Positions 37,943 through 46,815 of a stretch of 64,000 nt of DNA are shown one piece after another. The stretch comes from Nitrosomonas sp. (GTDB lineage: Bacteria > Pseudomonadota > Gammaproteobacteria > Burkholderiales > Nitrosomonadaceae). The stretch is taken from positions 930,001 to 994,000 of the forward strand of contig JALDQW010000001.1 in assembly GCA_031316255.1 (NCBI GenBank). Reading direction: 5' to 3'. The stretch's first letter is position 1, and every line of letters starts with the position of its first letter. The translations under genes were made by a program, and so were the position numbers. Below the pieces are notes generated by a model. It was not told the origin of the DNA and did no database searches. It saw only the letters and a program-made list of their open reading frames with translations.

Positions 37943-39223
37943 ATGAACAGTTATCGTCTTATGCTGTTTTGGGCAGCCATCCTGATTCTGTTGACCGGAT
38001 GCATGACCGGCCGCAAAGATAGCGCCAAGATGACGCCACCCGATACGCAAAGCGGCCTTGCAGCAGAACGGCAGTTTTTCACCGTAAATCGCAAAATCGC
38101 TTTTGAAGACGATGGCAAGTTTATAATGATCGAAGGCAGTCAGTGCACCGAACAAGCACATGGGCCTGATTCCGCATCCATGTTGATTACGCATGATATG
38201 CCAAACTATGTCAACCGTGGCACTGTAGTATTAAATGGATGGAGTTTACGCTACATGCACAGCGATCATGAAGTGCGTTCATTGCGCGCCGATATCACTC
38301 ACAGCAAACTGGCAACCGGCGGCGGTGGTTCGCCAACACTGATTTTTGAAGTTGAAGGCGAACTCAGCGATCAGAATTGGGATGATGCCTATGAATTCTG
38401 CGTGTATTATACCGGATTCGGCTTTAACTCAGCGTGGATTGATGCACGCATAGAAGGCGACTACAACGGGATAGATGCTCAGACGTTGCAGAGGGATTCG
38501 GCAGGACCTATTGCCACCCTGGAGAGTGTGTGGCGCGACGGCGCCTTAAAGGGCAGCGACTCAATTGTTGTTATCCCCCGCGGTTTTGACTTCCAGTATG
38601 ATAATCAATTTGAATGCGAATTCCGCTTTCCGCCCTGCCGTTGGGATGATCCAACGGATCACCATTTGCGCCAGGTCGCCTACAGTCTGTTTCAAATGGG
38701 CGCATCCCCCAACCCTGACGGCAATCCACATTGGATCACGCAAACCATTCTCAAGGACAATGGCACGCGTACACACTGGGTTAAAACACGTGCCGCGATT
38801 ATCGGCGGCGACAGCGTCAAACTGCGCGCCGACTTTCTGCCACTCAACCCTCGCTCAGGTAAAACAAATATCTGCCGCAATGGCGTTGACGGGATCGTGC
38901 ACACGGAAACATTCCGCATCTACGATTTGCCCTACGATTATGCTATTCCCATGTTGACCGGATGGGATCTGAACTACGAATGTCACGATCAACATGTGCA
39001 ACGTGCCGGCATCTGGATACATGATATTCGTTTTGATCCTGAGTCCAAAGGACTCGAGTATAAGCTGTCGTCCATCCTGCGCGACAGAAACGGCGCACCC
39101 AGTTTCAATACATCACACAGGGTCAGCGTACTTGGATTGAACCGGACTCCCCCTCCACCTGCAATAATACACTCTGCACCTGATATTGAAATCAGAATCA
39201 GGAAACATGACGCTCGCAGATAG
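37943..39223 (+). CDS. Large lipoprotein of unknown function
   Basis: A 426-aa protein from the ATG at 37943 (MNSYRLMLFWAAILILLTGC), preceded by GGAGTTCAG; the frame extends upstream to 37895 without a ribosome site. The lipobox is LLTGC with Cys 20. The mature protein is beta-rich with many aromatic and Asp/His residues (WSLRYMHSDHEVRSLRADIT; WDDAYEFCVYYTGFGFNSAW; FECEFRFPPCRWDDPTDHHL). The repeated WSLRYMHSDHEVRSL and WDLNYECHDQHVQRAGIWIH show an internal duplication. It has no catalytic motif I recognise. Its position after the peroxidase may be chance. Confidence 0.8.
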   Translation: MNSYRLMLFWAAILILLTGCMTGRKDSAKMTPPDTQSGLAAERQFFTVNRKIAFEDDGKFIMIEGSQCTEQAHGPDSASMLITHDMPNYVNRGTVVLNGWSLRYMHSDHEVRSLRADITHSKLATGGGGSPTLIFEVEGELSDQNWDDAYEFCVYYTGFGFNSAWIDARIEGDYNGIDAQTLQRDSAGPIATLESVWRDGALKGSDSIVVIPRGFDFQYDNQFECEFRFPPCRWDDPTDHHLRQVAYSLFQMGASPNPDGNPHWITQTILKDNGTRTHWVKTRAAIIGGDSVKLRADFLPLNPRSGKTNICRNGVDGIVHTETFRIYDLPYDYAIPMLTGWDLNYECHDQHVQRAGIWIHDIRFDPESKGLEYKLSSILRDRNGAPSFNTSHRVSVLGLNRTPPPPAIIHSAPDIEIRIRKHDARR

Positions 39224-39334
39224 CAATTACTTTAACGTCATCACTTTTTAATAGAATTCCGAAGATACCGTTTGCTGTTGATAGCATATTTTCGGTCGAT
39301 GCCGGGATCTATGCAACCTTGTGGCTTTTTTATT

Positions 39335-39358
39335 TTCGACAAACGTTATTTTGTCGAA
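39335..39358 (+). promoter_or_regulatory. Palindromic activator site upstream of the PEP-CTERM gene
   Basis: TTCGACAAA (39335-39343) and TTTGTCGAA (39350-39358) are perfect 9-bp arms six bases apart, about 92 bases before the sigma-54 like promoter. The distance suits an enhancer bound by a sigma-54 activator. Confidence 0.55.
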
Positions 39359-39449
39359 TTATTTTACATCCCTAAGAATAATCAACATAAAAAAATAATT
39401 ACACAAAATAAATACATTAAAATCAGCATATTATAATATAATAAAGAAT

Positions 39450-39465
39450 TGGCACGAATTGTGCT
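39450..39465 (+). promoter_or_regulatory. Sigma-54 (-24/-12) promoter of the PEP-CTERM gene
   Basis: TGGCACGAATTGTGCT fits TGGCAC-N5-TTGC except one base, with GG and GC at the required spacing. The start of transcription would fall near 39476, giving a leader of about 55 bases. PEP-CTERM genes are known to be controlled by RpoN with the PrsK/PrsR pair. Confidence 0.7.
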
Positions 39466-39530
39466 TATACTCTATACGTATACTTAATTTTGCTATTTAT
39501 ACTTAGTTGCAATTTTATAATGAGGAAAAA

Positions 39531-40304
39531 ATGAAAACTAATTCTTATTTGTTTACAGGTTTGTTAGCTGTTGCTACTGCGATGCCGATGGCAGCAGCAG
39601 CAGATGCAATCACCTTTACAGGATCAGGAACTGGCCCCGGAAGTGTTCCTGTAAGCGCATCAGCCATTTTTGACATCAGTGGTAATACTCTGACGATAAC
39701 GTTGCGCAACACTTCGGTTTCAAATAATGGACAGGACGTTCCAGGAAGCACCTTGACTGGCCTTCTCTGGGATTTTACCGGGAATCCATTGCTGACACCA
39801 GTTTCGGCAACAGTTGCACCAGGATCATCCATTATTCAAGCTAACACTTGTACCACAGGTCTTTGTGCCGGAGCAACCAATGTGGGCGGCGAGTTCGGTT
39901 ATCAGGGATCATCGCTCGGCTTTGGCTCGGATAGAGGAATTTCCAGCTCAGGTTATTTATCGACTGGATTACCCGGGAATCTCGGTAATTTCAATGGCAC
40001 CAACCTTGATAACCCAAATTCTCTTGATGGTATAAATTTTGGTATCGTTTCATCCTCTTCCGGCTTTAATCCTAACGGCGGATTATCAAATGACCCTCTT
40101 GTTCAAGATGCGGTAGTTTTCATCCTGTCGGGTGTAAATGGTTTGTCTATTAACGATATATCTCATGTCAGTTTCCAGTATGGCACCAGCTTGACAGAAC
40201 TTAATATCCCTGGCGATCCAACACCTATGCCAGAACCAACGATACTGTCATTACTCGGCCTGGGCTTACTGGGCTTTAGCGTGATTCGCAAACAAAAAAC
40301 ATAA
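39531..40304 (+). CDS. PEP-CTERM sorting domain protein
   Basis: A 257-aa protein from the ATG at 39531 (MKTNSYLFTGLLAVATAMP), preceded by GAGGAAA. After the signal peptide comes a long Gly/Ser/Asn/Thr-rich beta-type region with few charged residues. The C-terminal sorting signal is MPEPTILSLLGLGLLGF: the PEP motif, a transmembrane helix and a basic tail (RKQKT). Such proteins are cut and transferred by an exosortase and belong to the exopolysaccharide/floc matrix. The exosortase and PrsKR genes are outside the window. The promoter is sigma-54 like. Confidence 0.95.
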   Translation: MKTNSYLFTGLLAVATAMPMAAAADAITFTGSGTGPGSVPVSASAIFDISGNTLTITLRNTSVSNNGQDVPGSTLTGLLWDFTGNPLLTPVSATVAPGSSIIQANTCTTGLCAGATNVGGEFGYQGSSLGFGSDRGISSSGYLSTGLPGNLGNFNGTNLDNPNSLDGINFGIVSSSSGFNPNGGLSNDPLVQDAVVFILSGVNGLSINDISHVSFQYGTSLTELNIPGDPTPMPEPTILSLLGLGLLGFSVIRKQKT

Positions 40305-40339
40305 CACACAAAATTAGTTTTCCGTACGCAAATTAAATT

Positions 40340-40362
40340 AACCCGCTTCGGCGGGTTTTTTA
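40340..40362 (+). terminator. Rho-independent terminator of the PEP-CTERM gene
   Basis: AACCCGC (40340-40346), loop TTCG, GCGGGTT (40351-40357) and a run of T. The UUCG tetraloop makes it very stable. Confidence 0.9.
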
Positions 40363-40549
40363 TCTTCACAGCTGCACACAACCGCTGCTTAGGAACGGCG
40401 GCCAAAAATGACAAAACTGTGTGGCAATCCAGATTAGTCTGAAATTAGGGAGATTTGTCTCATTCGTTTAAGGAAAGATTGTGAAATTGTTATGATGTGA
40501 CACCGAGTGTTCTCAATACCAGACTCAAAGCTAACCGCTAACACTTAAA

Positions 40550-40690
40550 GGGCACCTCTAAAAATTCAGAGTTTTAAACAAGACGAGGCGAGAACAAAAA
40601 ATCTTGACGCAGCATATTATTGATATGTAAGGAAATATTTTTTGTGAACAACGACGTATTGTGACGAAATATGGATTTTTAGAGGTGCCC
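40550..40690. mobile_element. 141-bp MITE, copy 2
   Basis: The ends GGGCACCTCTAAAAATTCA and the inverse of GGGCACCTCTAAAAATCCA are near-perfect terminal repeats. TAAA flanks at 40546-40549 and 40691-40694 form a 4-bp duplication. Same length as copy 1 and about 94 percent identical. It lies 19 bases beyond the stop codon of the GGDEF gene, outside coding sequence. Confidence 0.93.
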
Positions 40691-40709
40691 TAAATTCGAT
40701 CCCTTTGCT

Positions 40710-42362
40710 TTATTCATCTGCACTAATCACAACCTGGTTGCGACCTTTTTTCTTGGCCTGATACATTGCTTTGTCGGCGGCTTCACTGACACTTTTCACA
40801 TCCGGAAAATTTTTTATATCCGCGATACCGCAACTAAATGTAGCCTTGAATTCCCTGTTGTCGCTCATATGCATCAGCCGTGAAAAAACTTTGCGAATTT
40901 CATCGATAACCTTGGCTGCTTCAGGCGCATTTGTATCCGTCATGATCACTGCGAATTCTTCACCACCGTAACGGCCAACGATATCTGTCCCGCGCAATCG
41001 CTGTTTCAGCAATCGCGCCAGACTTTTTAGTACGCGATCACCCGCCGCATGGCCATAGGAGTCGTTTACTTTCTTGAAAAAATCAACATCAACCATTGCA
41101 AATGACAATGGCGTTTTTAAACGATTCGAACGCACAATTTCACGCCCAAGCTGCTCTTTGATCGCGGTATGATTAAACAGATTGGTCAATCCGTCACGCA
41201 CCATTAATCCACGCAACAACCGCGCGCGCCTCACACGCAAGGTCACAGCAGATATTAGTCGTTTTGGATCAATGGGTTTCACCAAGAAATCATCACCGGC
41301 GAGACACATGGCTTCCGATTGCGTATTGAAATCATTTTCTGATGATAAGTAAACAATCGGCACGCTCAACAAGCCATCAACCTGACGGATTACTTTTGCA
41401 AGCTCAGTACCGCTGCATTCAGGCAGGTATACATCGATAAGTATGACATCCGGATTAAACTCCAGCAGCGTTTTCATGACTGCATCCGTTTTTTCAACCG
41501 TTCTCACCACCATTCCAGCCAGTTCAAGCACGGCTGCATGGTACGCCAGAACCGTCGAACTGTCATCAATGATCAACACACGAAAGGGTTCCTGAGTCTG
41601 CGGCACGGCAAACGAATCGAGCTGATCGATCAATTCTGTGGAATTAATCGGTTTTGTAATATACGCAACGCCACCAGCACGCACGGCTTCCAATCGCATC
41701 GACAGTTCATCATTTGAAGAGATAAATATGACCATTATGGGTTCGGGCGCATCCTGCTGGATTTCTTTCATGACACGAATGCCAGCAATCGGATCATCCG
41801 AAAATTCTATATTCATCAGAACTATCGCATTAGGGTTTTTATTGATCGCCACACGAAAATTTTCCAATTGACCGAACACTTCGACTTCATAACCATAATA
41901 ACTCAATTGCAGGGCCAGTTCCTGTGCAGCTTCCTGGTCATCATCCACCACAAAAACCTGACACACTTCATCTGAGTCCAGCAAGCTCTCATTCAATTTC
42001 TGCGTTATTGCCTGAGCCATATTCTGATCCGGATTGATTGCCAGTTGATCTAACGCCTGTACTTGCGAATGTATTTCATTTTTTTTCTGCTCATCTATCG
42101 GTGTTTTGTCCTTCAGCAACACTTTCAATTCTTGCTCCAGAGAATCTGCAATGTGACTCAATTCCTCGAATCCGAATGTTTTGCTTGAACCAACCAAACC
42201 ATGCACTTTACGATGCACTTTCTGCAATGTCTCAACACTCCATTCATTTTGGAGGTTTTGCCACATTGCTTCTAAATCCTGGACTTTTTCTGGAAGTTTT
42301 TTTATAAATGCATCCGCCAAAAGGTGCATTTTTTCTTGAAAGTCAGTCATAGAACTATTCAT
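40710..42362 (-). CDS. HPt-REC-REC-GGDEF diguanylate cyclase
   Basis: A 550-aa protein. HPt at about 1-110 has H54 (KVHGLVGSS). The first REC at about 140-255 lacks the acceptor (AIVLMNIEF, Asp to Asn) and is probably not phosphorylated. The second REC at about 262-380 is intact (LIIDDSSTV; DVILIDVYLPE). The GGDEF domain is complete, with GRYGGEEFAVIM and the inhibitory I-site RGTD exactly five residues upstream. It makes c-di-GMP from two GTP with product feedback. Carrying HPt and REC on one chain allows intramolecular or relay phosphate transfer. A second ATG is at residue 5. Confidence 0.95.
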   Translation of the reverse strand: MNSSMTDFQEKMHLLADAFIKKLPEKVQDLEAMWQNLQNEWSVETLQKVHRKVHGLVGSSKTFGFEELSHIADSLEQELKVLLKDKTPIDEQKKNEIHSQVQALDQLAINPDQNMAQAITQKLNESLLDSDEVCQVFVVDDDQEAAQELALQLSYYGYEVEVFGQLENFRVAINKNPNAIVLMNIEFSDDPIAGIRVMKEIQQDAPEPIMVIFISSNDELSMRLEAVRAGGVAYITKPINSTELIDQLDSFAVPQTQEPFRVLIIDDSSTVLAYHAAVLELAGMVVRTVEKTDAVMKTLLEFNPDVILIDVYLPECSGTELAKVIRQVDGLLSVPIVYLSSENDFNTQSEAMCLAGDDFLVKPIDPKRLISAVTLRVRRARLLRGLMVRDGLTNLFNHTAIKEQLGREIVRSNRLKTPLSFAMVDVDFFKKVNDSYGHAAGDRVLKSLARLLKQRLRGTDIVGRYGGEEFAVIMTDTNAPEAAKVIDEIRKVFSRLMHMSDNREFKATFSCGIADIKNFPDVKSVSEAADKAMYQAKKKGRNQVVISADE

Positions 42363-42613
42363 GATAGGTTACCCATTCGTAAGTAAATGTTTTAAATCAA
42401 TGCACTCTGAAACAGGGGTCTCGCCACCGAATCAACGTTAACCAGATTCCTTATACTCGCTTTAAATCAGCCGTACCAATGCTCAAAAATTGACTATATT
42501 GCATGAAAAAATCATCTGCGATTAACCGCGCAATATACAGTTCCACATTCTCTTCAAATCAGTTAGATTGTAACATTAAGGCATTAAAAATATTAGAATT
42601 ATTCAATAAGAAC

Positions 42614-43477
42614 ATGTTAAAACGTATATTTATCTTTTTTTCCGGTGTGGTTGCGACCATCGGAATCGCTGTTTTCCTTGTCGGCGAACTGGTCACTGGT
42701 TCAGCACCCACAGCCCCCGAAACCCTGTTGACTGATTTACCTGTTCATGCTGTTAGAATTCCGGCCCCGGATGGAACAAATGTTCATGGCTGGCTGGTCT
42801 ATGGAAAAGGCGGCAATGGCGCAATATTGCTTGTCCATTCGATTCGCAGTAACCGTGTCGAAATGTTAAGCCGCGCACGCTTTCTAAATGCGCAAGGTTA
42901 TCATGTGCTGCTCATCGATCTTCAGGCCCATGGAGAAACACCCGGCTCCCGAATAACATTCGGTGCGCGGGAATCGGATAACGTAGATGCCGCAGTAAAC
43001 TATCTACACAGCACATTTCCAAATGAACGCATTGGTGCGATTGGCGTTTCACTAGGTGCAGCAGCGATCGTTCTGGCCAAACAGGATCTGAGACTGAATG
43101 CGGTTATCCTGGAATCTTTGCACCCGACTTTAGAAGAAGCCGTAGAAAACAGATTGAAACTTTTCCTGGGCCAGCCCGGCTCATTTTTTCTGCCATTAGT
43201 ACTCACTCAAATTGCTTTCTTCAGCGATACACCGATCGAGCAACTGGACCCAATAAAACACATAAACAATCTTAATGTGCCACTGCTAATCATCTCCGGA
43301 ACTAACGATAAACATACCCCGCCAACGGAAACAGAACGTTTGTTTGCAGCCGCAAGAGAACCCAAGGAACTCTGGATCGTTCCGGGCGCAGGGCATTTCA
43401 ATATGCACGAGTATGCGGGCAGAACTTATGAGCAGGAAATATCAGGATTCCTGGCGCATTATCTGAATGCGCAATAA
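42614..43477 (+). CDS. Alpha/beta hydrolase, membrane-anchored
   Basis: A 287-aa protein from the ATG at 42614 (MLKRIFIFFSGVV); the frame runs upstream to 42503 but the added 37 residues look non-coding. Helix 5-26 anchors it. The hydrolase fold has the nucleophile GVSLGAAA (Ser in GXSXG), acid GTNDKHTPP and base His in GAGHFNMHE. The lid and oxyanion residues HSIRSNR lie at the first strand. Resembles serine aminopeptidase or fermentation-respiration FrsA-like lipases. Substrate unknown. Confidence 0.85.
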   Translation: MLKRIFIFFSGVVATIGIAVFLVGELVTGSAPTAPETLLTDLPVHAVRIPAPDGTNVHGWLVYGKGGNGAILLVHSIRSNRVEMLSRARFLNAQGYHVLLIDLQAHGETPGSRITFGARESDNVDAAVNYLHSTFPNERIGAIGVSLGAAAIVLAKQDLRLNAVILESLHPTLEEAVENRLKLFLGQPGSFFLPLVLTQIAFFSDTPIEQLDPIKHINNLNVPLLIISGTNDKHTPPTETERLFAAAREPKELWIVPGAGHFNMHEYAGRTYEQEISGFLAHYLNAQ

Positions 43478-43620
43478 ACCTAACAGATACCATCCCGTCT
43501 GCGATGCTCAAAGTATATAATGGAGAAGCCTGTAAGAATGGTCTGAGAAAACACTTAACGGATTGATACTTATATTACCCGGCAAGCCCATCAGTAAATA
43601 GATTACTAAATTATAAAATT

Positions 43621-44067
43621 ATGCACGACTACACAAAAATACTTGTTGCGATTGATTTTTCAGATTACGGTAATTTAGTCGCCAAACAAGCCAAGTATAT
43701 GGCTGAGAAATTCAACGCAAAACTTCATATGGTTCACGTTCTGGATAATATCCCTATGCCTGATACACCGTATGGAACATTAATACCGTTGGATGCACAA
43801 TCTGAGGATTTGCTGCTACAGGCGGAAAAAAACAAGTTCATGCAGATCTGCGACGAAATGCATATTGCGCCAACCAACCGCTGGCTAATATGGGGAACGC
43901 CAAAAGAAGAAATTACCCAGCTTGCCTTGCAGGAAAAAATCGATCTTATTATTATCGGATCGCATGGACGGCACGGGCTTGCCGCACTCATGGGATCAAC
44001 AGCAAAAAATATTATCTTTCACGCTGAATGCGATGTTCTCACCGTGCATCTACGCGACAATCAATAG
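43621..44067 (+). CDS. Universal stress protein, UspA family
   Basis: A 148-aa protein with the alpha/beta Usp fold: YTKILVAIDFSDYGNLV start, KLHMVHVLDNIP, and the ATP-binding GSHGRHGLAALMGSTAKNII (G-2X-G-9X-G-S/T pattern). It is cytosolic and probably induced in starvation or stress. It converges with bamD. Confidence 0.95.
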   Translation: MHDYTKILVAIDFSDYGNLVAKQAKYMAEKFNAKLHMVHVLDNIPMPDTPYGTLIPLDAQSEDLLLQAEKNKFMQICDEMHIAPTNRWLIWGTPKEEITQLALQEKIDLIIIGSHGRHGLAALMGSTAKNIIFHAECDVLTVHLRDNQ

Positions 44068-44076
44068 GCCATTAAG

Positions 44077-44883
44077 TTACCAGAACCGCCACCACGCAGG
44101 ATTCTCGGTTTCATAAATGTCTTTCAGGAACTCGCTATCCGGGAAATTCCGCTTTAAAACGCGCTCGGCATCATCGCTTAAATCATGCATACCCAACGCA
44201 TTATATGCCTGCGCCATGATGAACAGCGCTTCTTCAGTCGCAGGTGTACGCGGATATTCTTTTACAGCGAATTGCGCCCGGTTTGCTGCTGCGACATAGG
44301 CTTTTCGCTTCATATAGTAACGCGCCACATGAACTTCATTCATGGCAACCACATTTAACAGATGTGCCATGCGCTGCCTGGAATCAGGCGCATACTTGCT
44401 GTCAGGAAAGCGCTTCACCAACTCTCTGAAATTATCAAACGACTCGCGCGATGCTTTTGAATCGCGCTCGCTCATATCCTGCTTCAAAAAGCCGCGCATC
44501 ATAAAGCTCATAATCCCCCAATTATCGTGATAGTTGGCCAGTCCCTTGATATAATAGGCATAATCGACATTAGCGTGATTGGGATGCAATTTAATGAATC
44601 GATCTGCGGCAGCAATTGCTGAAGCGGGTTCCTGCTCCTTATAATGCGCATATGCGGTTTCAAGCTGTGCTTGCTGTGCATAACGGCCATAGGGATAGCG
44701 TGCTTCCAGGCCCTCAAATAATTTTATTGCTGCAGGATAATTACCACTACTCAATTTGTCTTTTGCCTCGGTATAAAACTTATTCGCAGACCAGTTATGC
44801 GTGTCTTCTGTCTGACTGGGCAATAAACCACACGCAGTCAGCGCCAAGATTAAAATCGAAACGAAAACCAAATGATGCAACAT
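44077..44883 (-). CDS. bamD: Outer membrane protein assembly factor BamD
   Basis: A 268-aa lipoprotein from the ATG at 44883 (MLHHLVFVSILILALTAC, lipobox LTAC), chosen over the longer frame to 44961. Five TPR-like repeats follow: NKFYTEAKDKLSSGNYPAAI, GRYAQQAQLETAYAHYKEQE, HANVDYAYYIKGLANYHDN, KYAPDSRQRMAHLLNVVAMN and TPATEEALFIMAQAYNALG. It is the essential lipoprotein of the BAM complex that inserts beta-barrel proteins. It is divergent from rluD, with 20 bases between starts, the conserved bamD/rluD arrangement. Confidence 0.96.
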   Translation of the reverse strand: MLHHLVFVSILILALTACGLLPSQTEDTHNWSANKFYTEAKDKLSSGNYPAAIKLFEGLEARYPYGRYAQQAQLETAYAHYKEQEPASAIAAADRFIKLHPNHANVDYAYYIKGLANYHDNWGIMSFMMRGFLKQDMSERDSKASRESFDNFRELVKRFPDSKYAPDSRQRMAHLLNVVAMNEVHVARYYMKRKAYVAAANRAQFAVKEYPRTPATEEALFIMAQAYNALGMHDLSDDAERVLKRNFPDSEFLKDIYETENPAWWRFW

Positions 44884-44903
44884 GAGAAAATTCCGTAAAA
44901 AGC

Positions 44904-45962
44904 ATGGAAACCGATAAGAATTATAACGTAAAGTCATCACTATCAGCAGAGAATGAAACAAACGAATCCACTATAAATTTACTGATCCCGGCTGAATGTG
45001 CAGGACTGCGCCTTGACCAGGCATTGGCCAAAATAATGCCGAACTGGTCGCGTAGCCGCATCCAGTCCTGGATTGCAGATAAGCGCGTCAAACTGGACGG
45101 CCTGTGCTGCAATGCAAAACAGAAAGTATGGGGCAATGAATCTATCCAGGTCTCTCCACTTTCTGATCAACCAGAAAACAAACATTCTGCTGAAGCAATC
45201 AGTTTGAACATCGTCCACGAAGACGACGCACTCATTGTTATCAACAAACCGGCAGGTTTGGTCGTCCACCCAGGTAACGGTAACTGGCAGCACACATTGC
45301 TCAACGCGCTACTGCACCACGCGCCTCAACTGGAAAATGTACCGCGCGCTGGAATTGTGCACCGGTTGGATAAAAATACCAGCGGATTGCTGGTCGTTGC
45401 AAAAACCATTGCGTCACAAATCCATTTGGTTCGTCAGTTACAACAACGCACAGTCAAGCGCGAATATCTTGCTCTGGTCTTGGGCGAAGTCAGCCGAAAT
45501 GGCACGGTAGATGCCGCGATTGGACGCCACCCTGTTCACCGTACAAAAATGGCAATAACCCCCCGTGGAAAACCTGCCCGAACACACTTCAAGGTTCTTG
45601 AAAATCTGACGAGTTGCTCACTGCTGCAATGCAGCCTTGAAACCGGACGCACGCATCAGATCCGTGTTCATATGCATTCCATAAACCATCCTCTAGTAGG
45701 CGACTCCGTTTATGGCGGCAAACCCAAAAAAACAATACCTGAAATTGGCCGCTTGTTAACGGAATTCCCCAGACAGGCGTTGCACGCATGGCAACTTGCG
45801 CTCATTCACCCGGAAAACGATCAAATGTCACAATGGCAAACTGATCCGCCAGACGATTTGGTTTTCTTATTGAATCAACTCAGAAAGCACCGCGCAGATC
45901 AATCCTTGCATCTTGATCCCAGTAAGGCACCGGCCCGATACGTTGCAAAAGAAAATCAATAA
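44904..45962 (+). CDS. rluD: 23S rRNA pseudouridine synthase D
   Basis: A 352-aa protein. The S4-like RNA-binding domain is at about 28-100 (LRLDQALAKIMPNWSRSRIQ). The catalytic domain carries Asp in GIVHRLDKNTSGLLVVAKT, followed by ALVLGEVSRNGTVDAAIGRH and TGRTHQIRVHM. It makes pseudouridines at 1911, 1915 and 1917 of helix 69. It is longer than E. coli RluD (326), with about 20 extra residues at each end. The 3' end overlaps the convergent LysR gene by 83 bases. Confidence 0.95.
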   Translation: METDKNYNVKSSLSAENETNESTINLLIPAECAGLRLDQALAKIMPNWSRSRIQSWIADKRVKLDGLCCNAKQKVWGNESIQVSPLSDQPENKHSAEAISLNIVHEDDALIVINKPAGLVVHPGNGNWQHTLLNALLHHAPQLENVPRAGIVHRLDKNTSGLLVVAKTIASQIHLVRQLQQRTVKREYLALVLGEVSRNGTVDAAIGRHPVHRTKMAITPRGKPARTHFKVLENLTSCSLLQCSLETGRTHQIRVHMHSINHPLVGDSVYGGKPKKTIPEIGRLLTEFPRQALHAWQLALIHPENDQMSQWQTDPPDDLVFLLNQLRKHRADQSLHLDPSKAPARYVAKENQ

Positions 45963-46815
45963 AAGAGCGAACTTTAGCCGGGACATGACGGCTGGGAAGA
46001 TAGCACACATAAACATAGCGTTCCACAGCAATATACTCGGATAACACGGCCTGCAGCTTGCCATTTTGTAAATCCTTACCCACGGTAAACGTTGGCAGTA
46101 ATGCAATACCCAAACCACCAAGCACCGCCTGCGACAATGCATCATCATCGTTAATACGCAATGTTCCCGATACGGGCACAGCAATGACACCTTCCGGCCC
46201 GGTAAAATTCCAGTAACCCTGTTCCCCTGAGAGGGTATAGTCCAGACAGTTATGTTTAATCAAATCCTCGGGTGTCTGCGGCGTACCATTGTGTTGAAAA
46301 TATTGCGGTGTGGCGCATAGTTTACGGCGCACAGGCGCCAGCTTACGCGCGACCAAGTTGACATCAGGCTCATTGGTAACCCGAATGATGACATCGTATC
46401 CTTCGCCAACCAAGTCTACAGGACGATCGGTAATCGTTAAATCGATACGGATTTCAGGATAACGTGACAAAAAATCAGCCAACGCCGGCGCCACATGAAG
46501 CGTCCCAAATGCTACTGATGCACAGACTTTCAGCATGCCACGCGGCTCTGCCTGCATGCTATTTACGACGCGCTCCGCCTGCTCGGCTTCGTCCAGAATA
46601 TGCACGGCATGTTCTGCAAGCACTGTTCCCGCTTCTGTCAAACTGAGGTGCCGGGTACTTCGGTTTAGCAACTGCGCGCCAAGATTCTTTTCAAGCTTTG
46701 ATACCGCTTTACTGACAGCGGAACGCGAGATATCCATTCGGCGTGCAGCTTCAGCAAAACTACCCGATTCAACTACACGCGCAAAAATTACAAAGAGATT
46801 AAGATCCTGTGTCAT
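45880..46815 (-). CDS. LysR family transcriptional regulator
   Basis: A 311-aa protein. The winged helix-turn-helix at about 1-60 reads FARVVESGSFAEAARRMDIS and RSAVSKAVSKLEKNLGAQLL. The effector domain follows (RGMLKVCASVAFGTLHVAPA; IDLTITDRPVDLVGEGYDVI) and resembles the CrgA/DsdC-like group. The target is unknown; upstream of it lies a 670-bp gap rather than a divergent gene. Convergent overlap with rluD by 83 bases. Confidence 0.94.
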   Translation of the reverse strand: MTQDLNLFVIFARVVESGSFAEAARRMDISRSAVSKAVSKLEKNLGAQLLNRSTRHLSLTEAGTVLAEHAVHILDEAEQAERVVNSMQAEPRGMLKVCASVAFGTLHVAPALADFLSRYPEIRIDLTITDRPVDLVGEGYDVIIRVTNEPDVNLVARKLAPVRRKLCATPQYFQHNGTPQTPEDLIKHNCLDYTLSGEQGYWNFTGPEGVIAVPVSGTLRINDDDALSQAVLGGLGIALLPTFTVGKDLQNGKLQAVLSEYIAVERYVYVCYLPSRHVPAKVRSFIDFLLQRIGPVPYWDQDARIDLRGAF

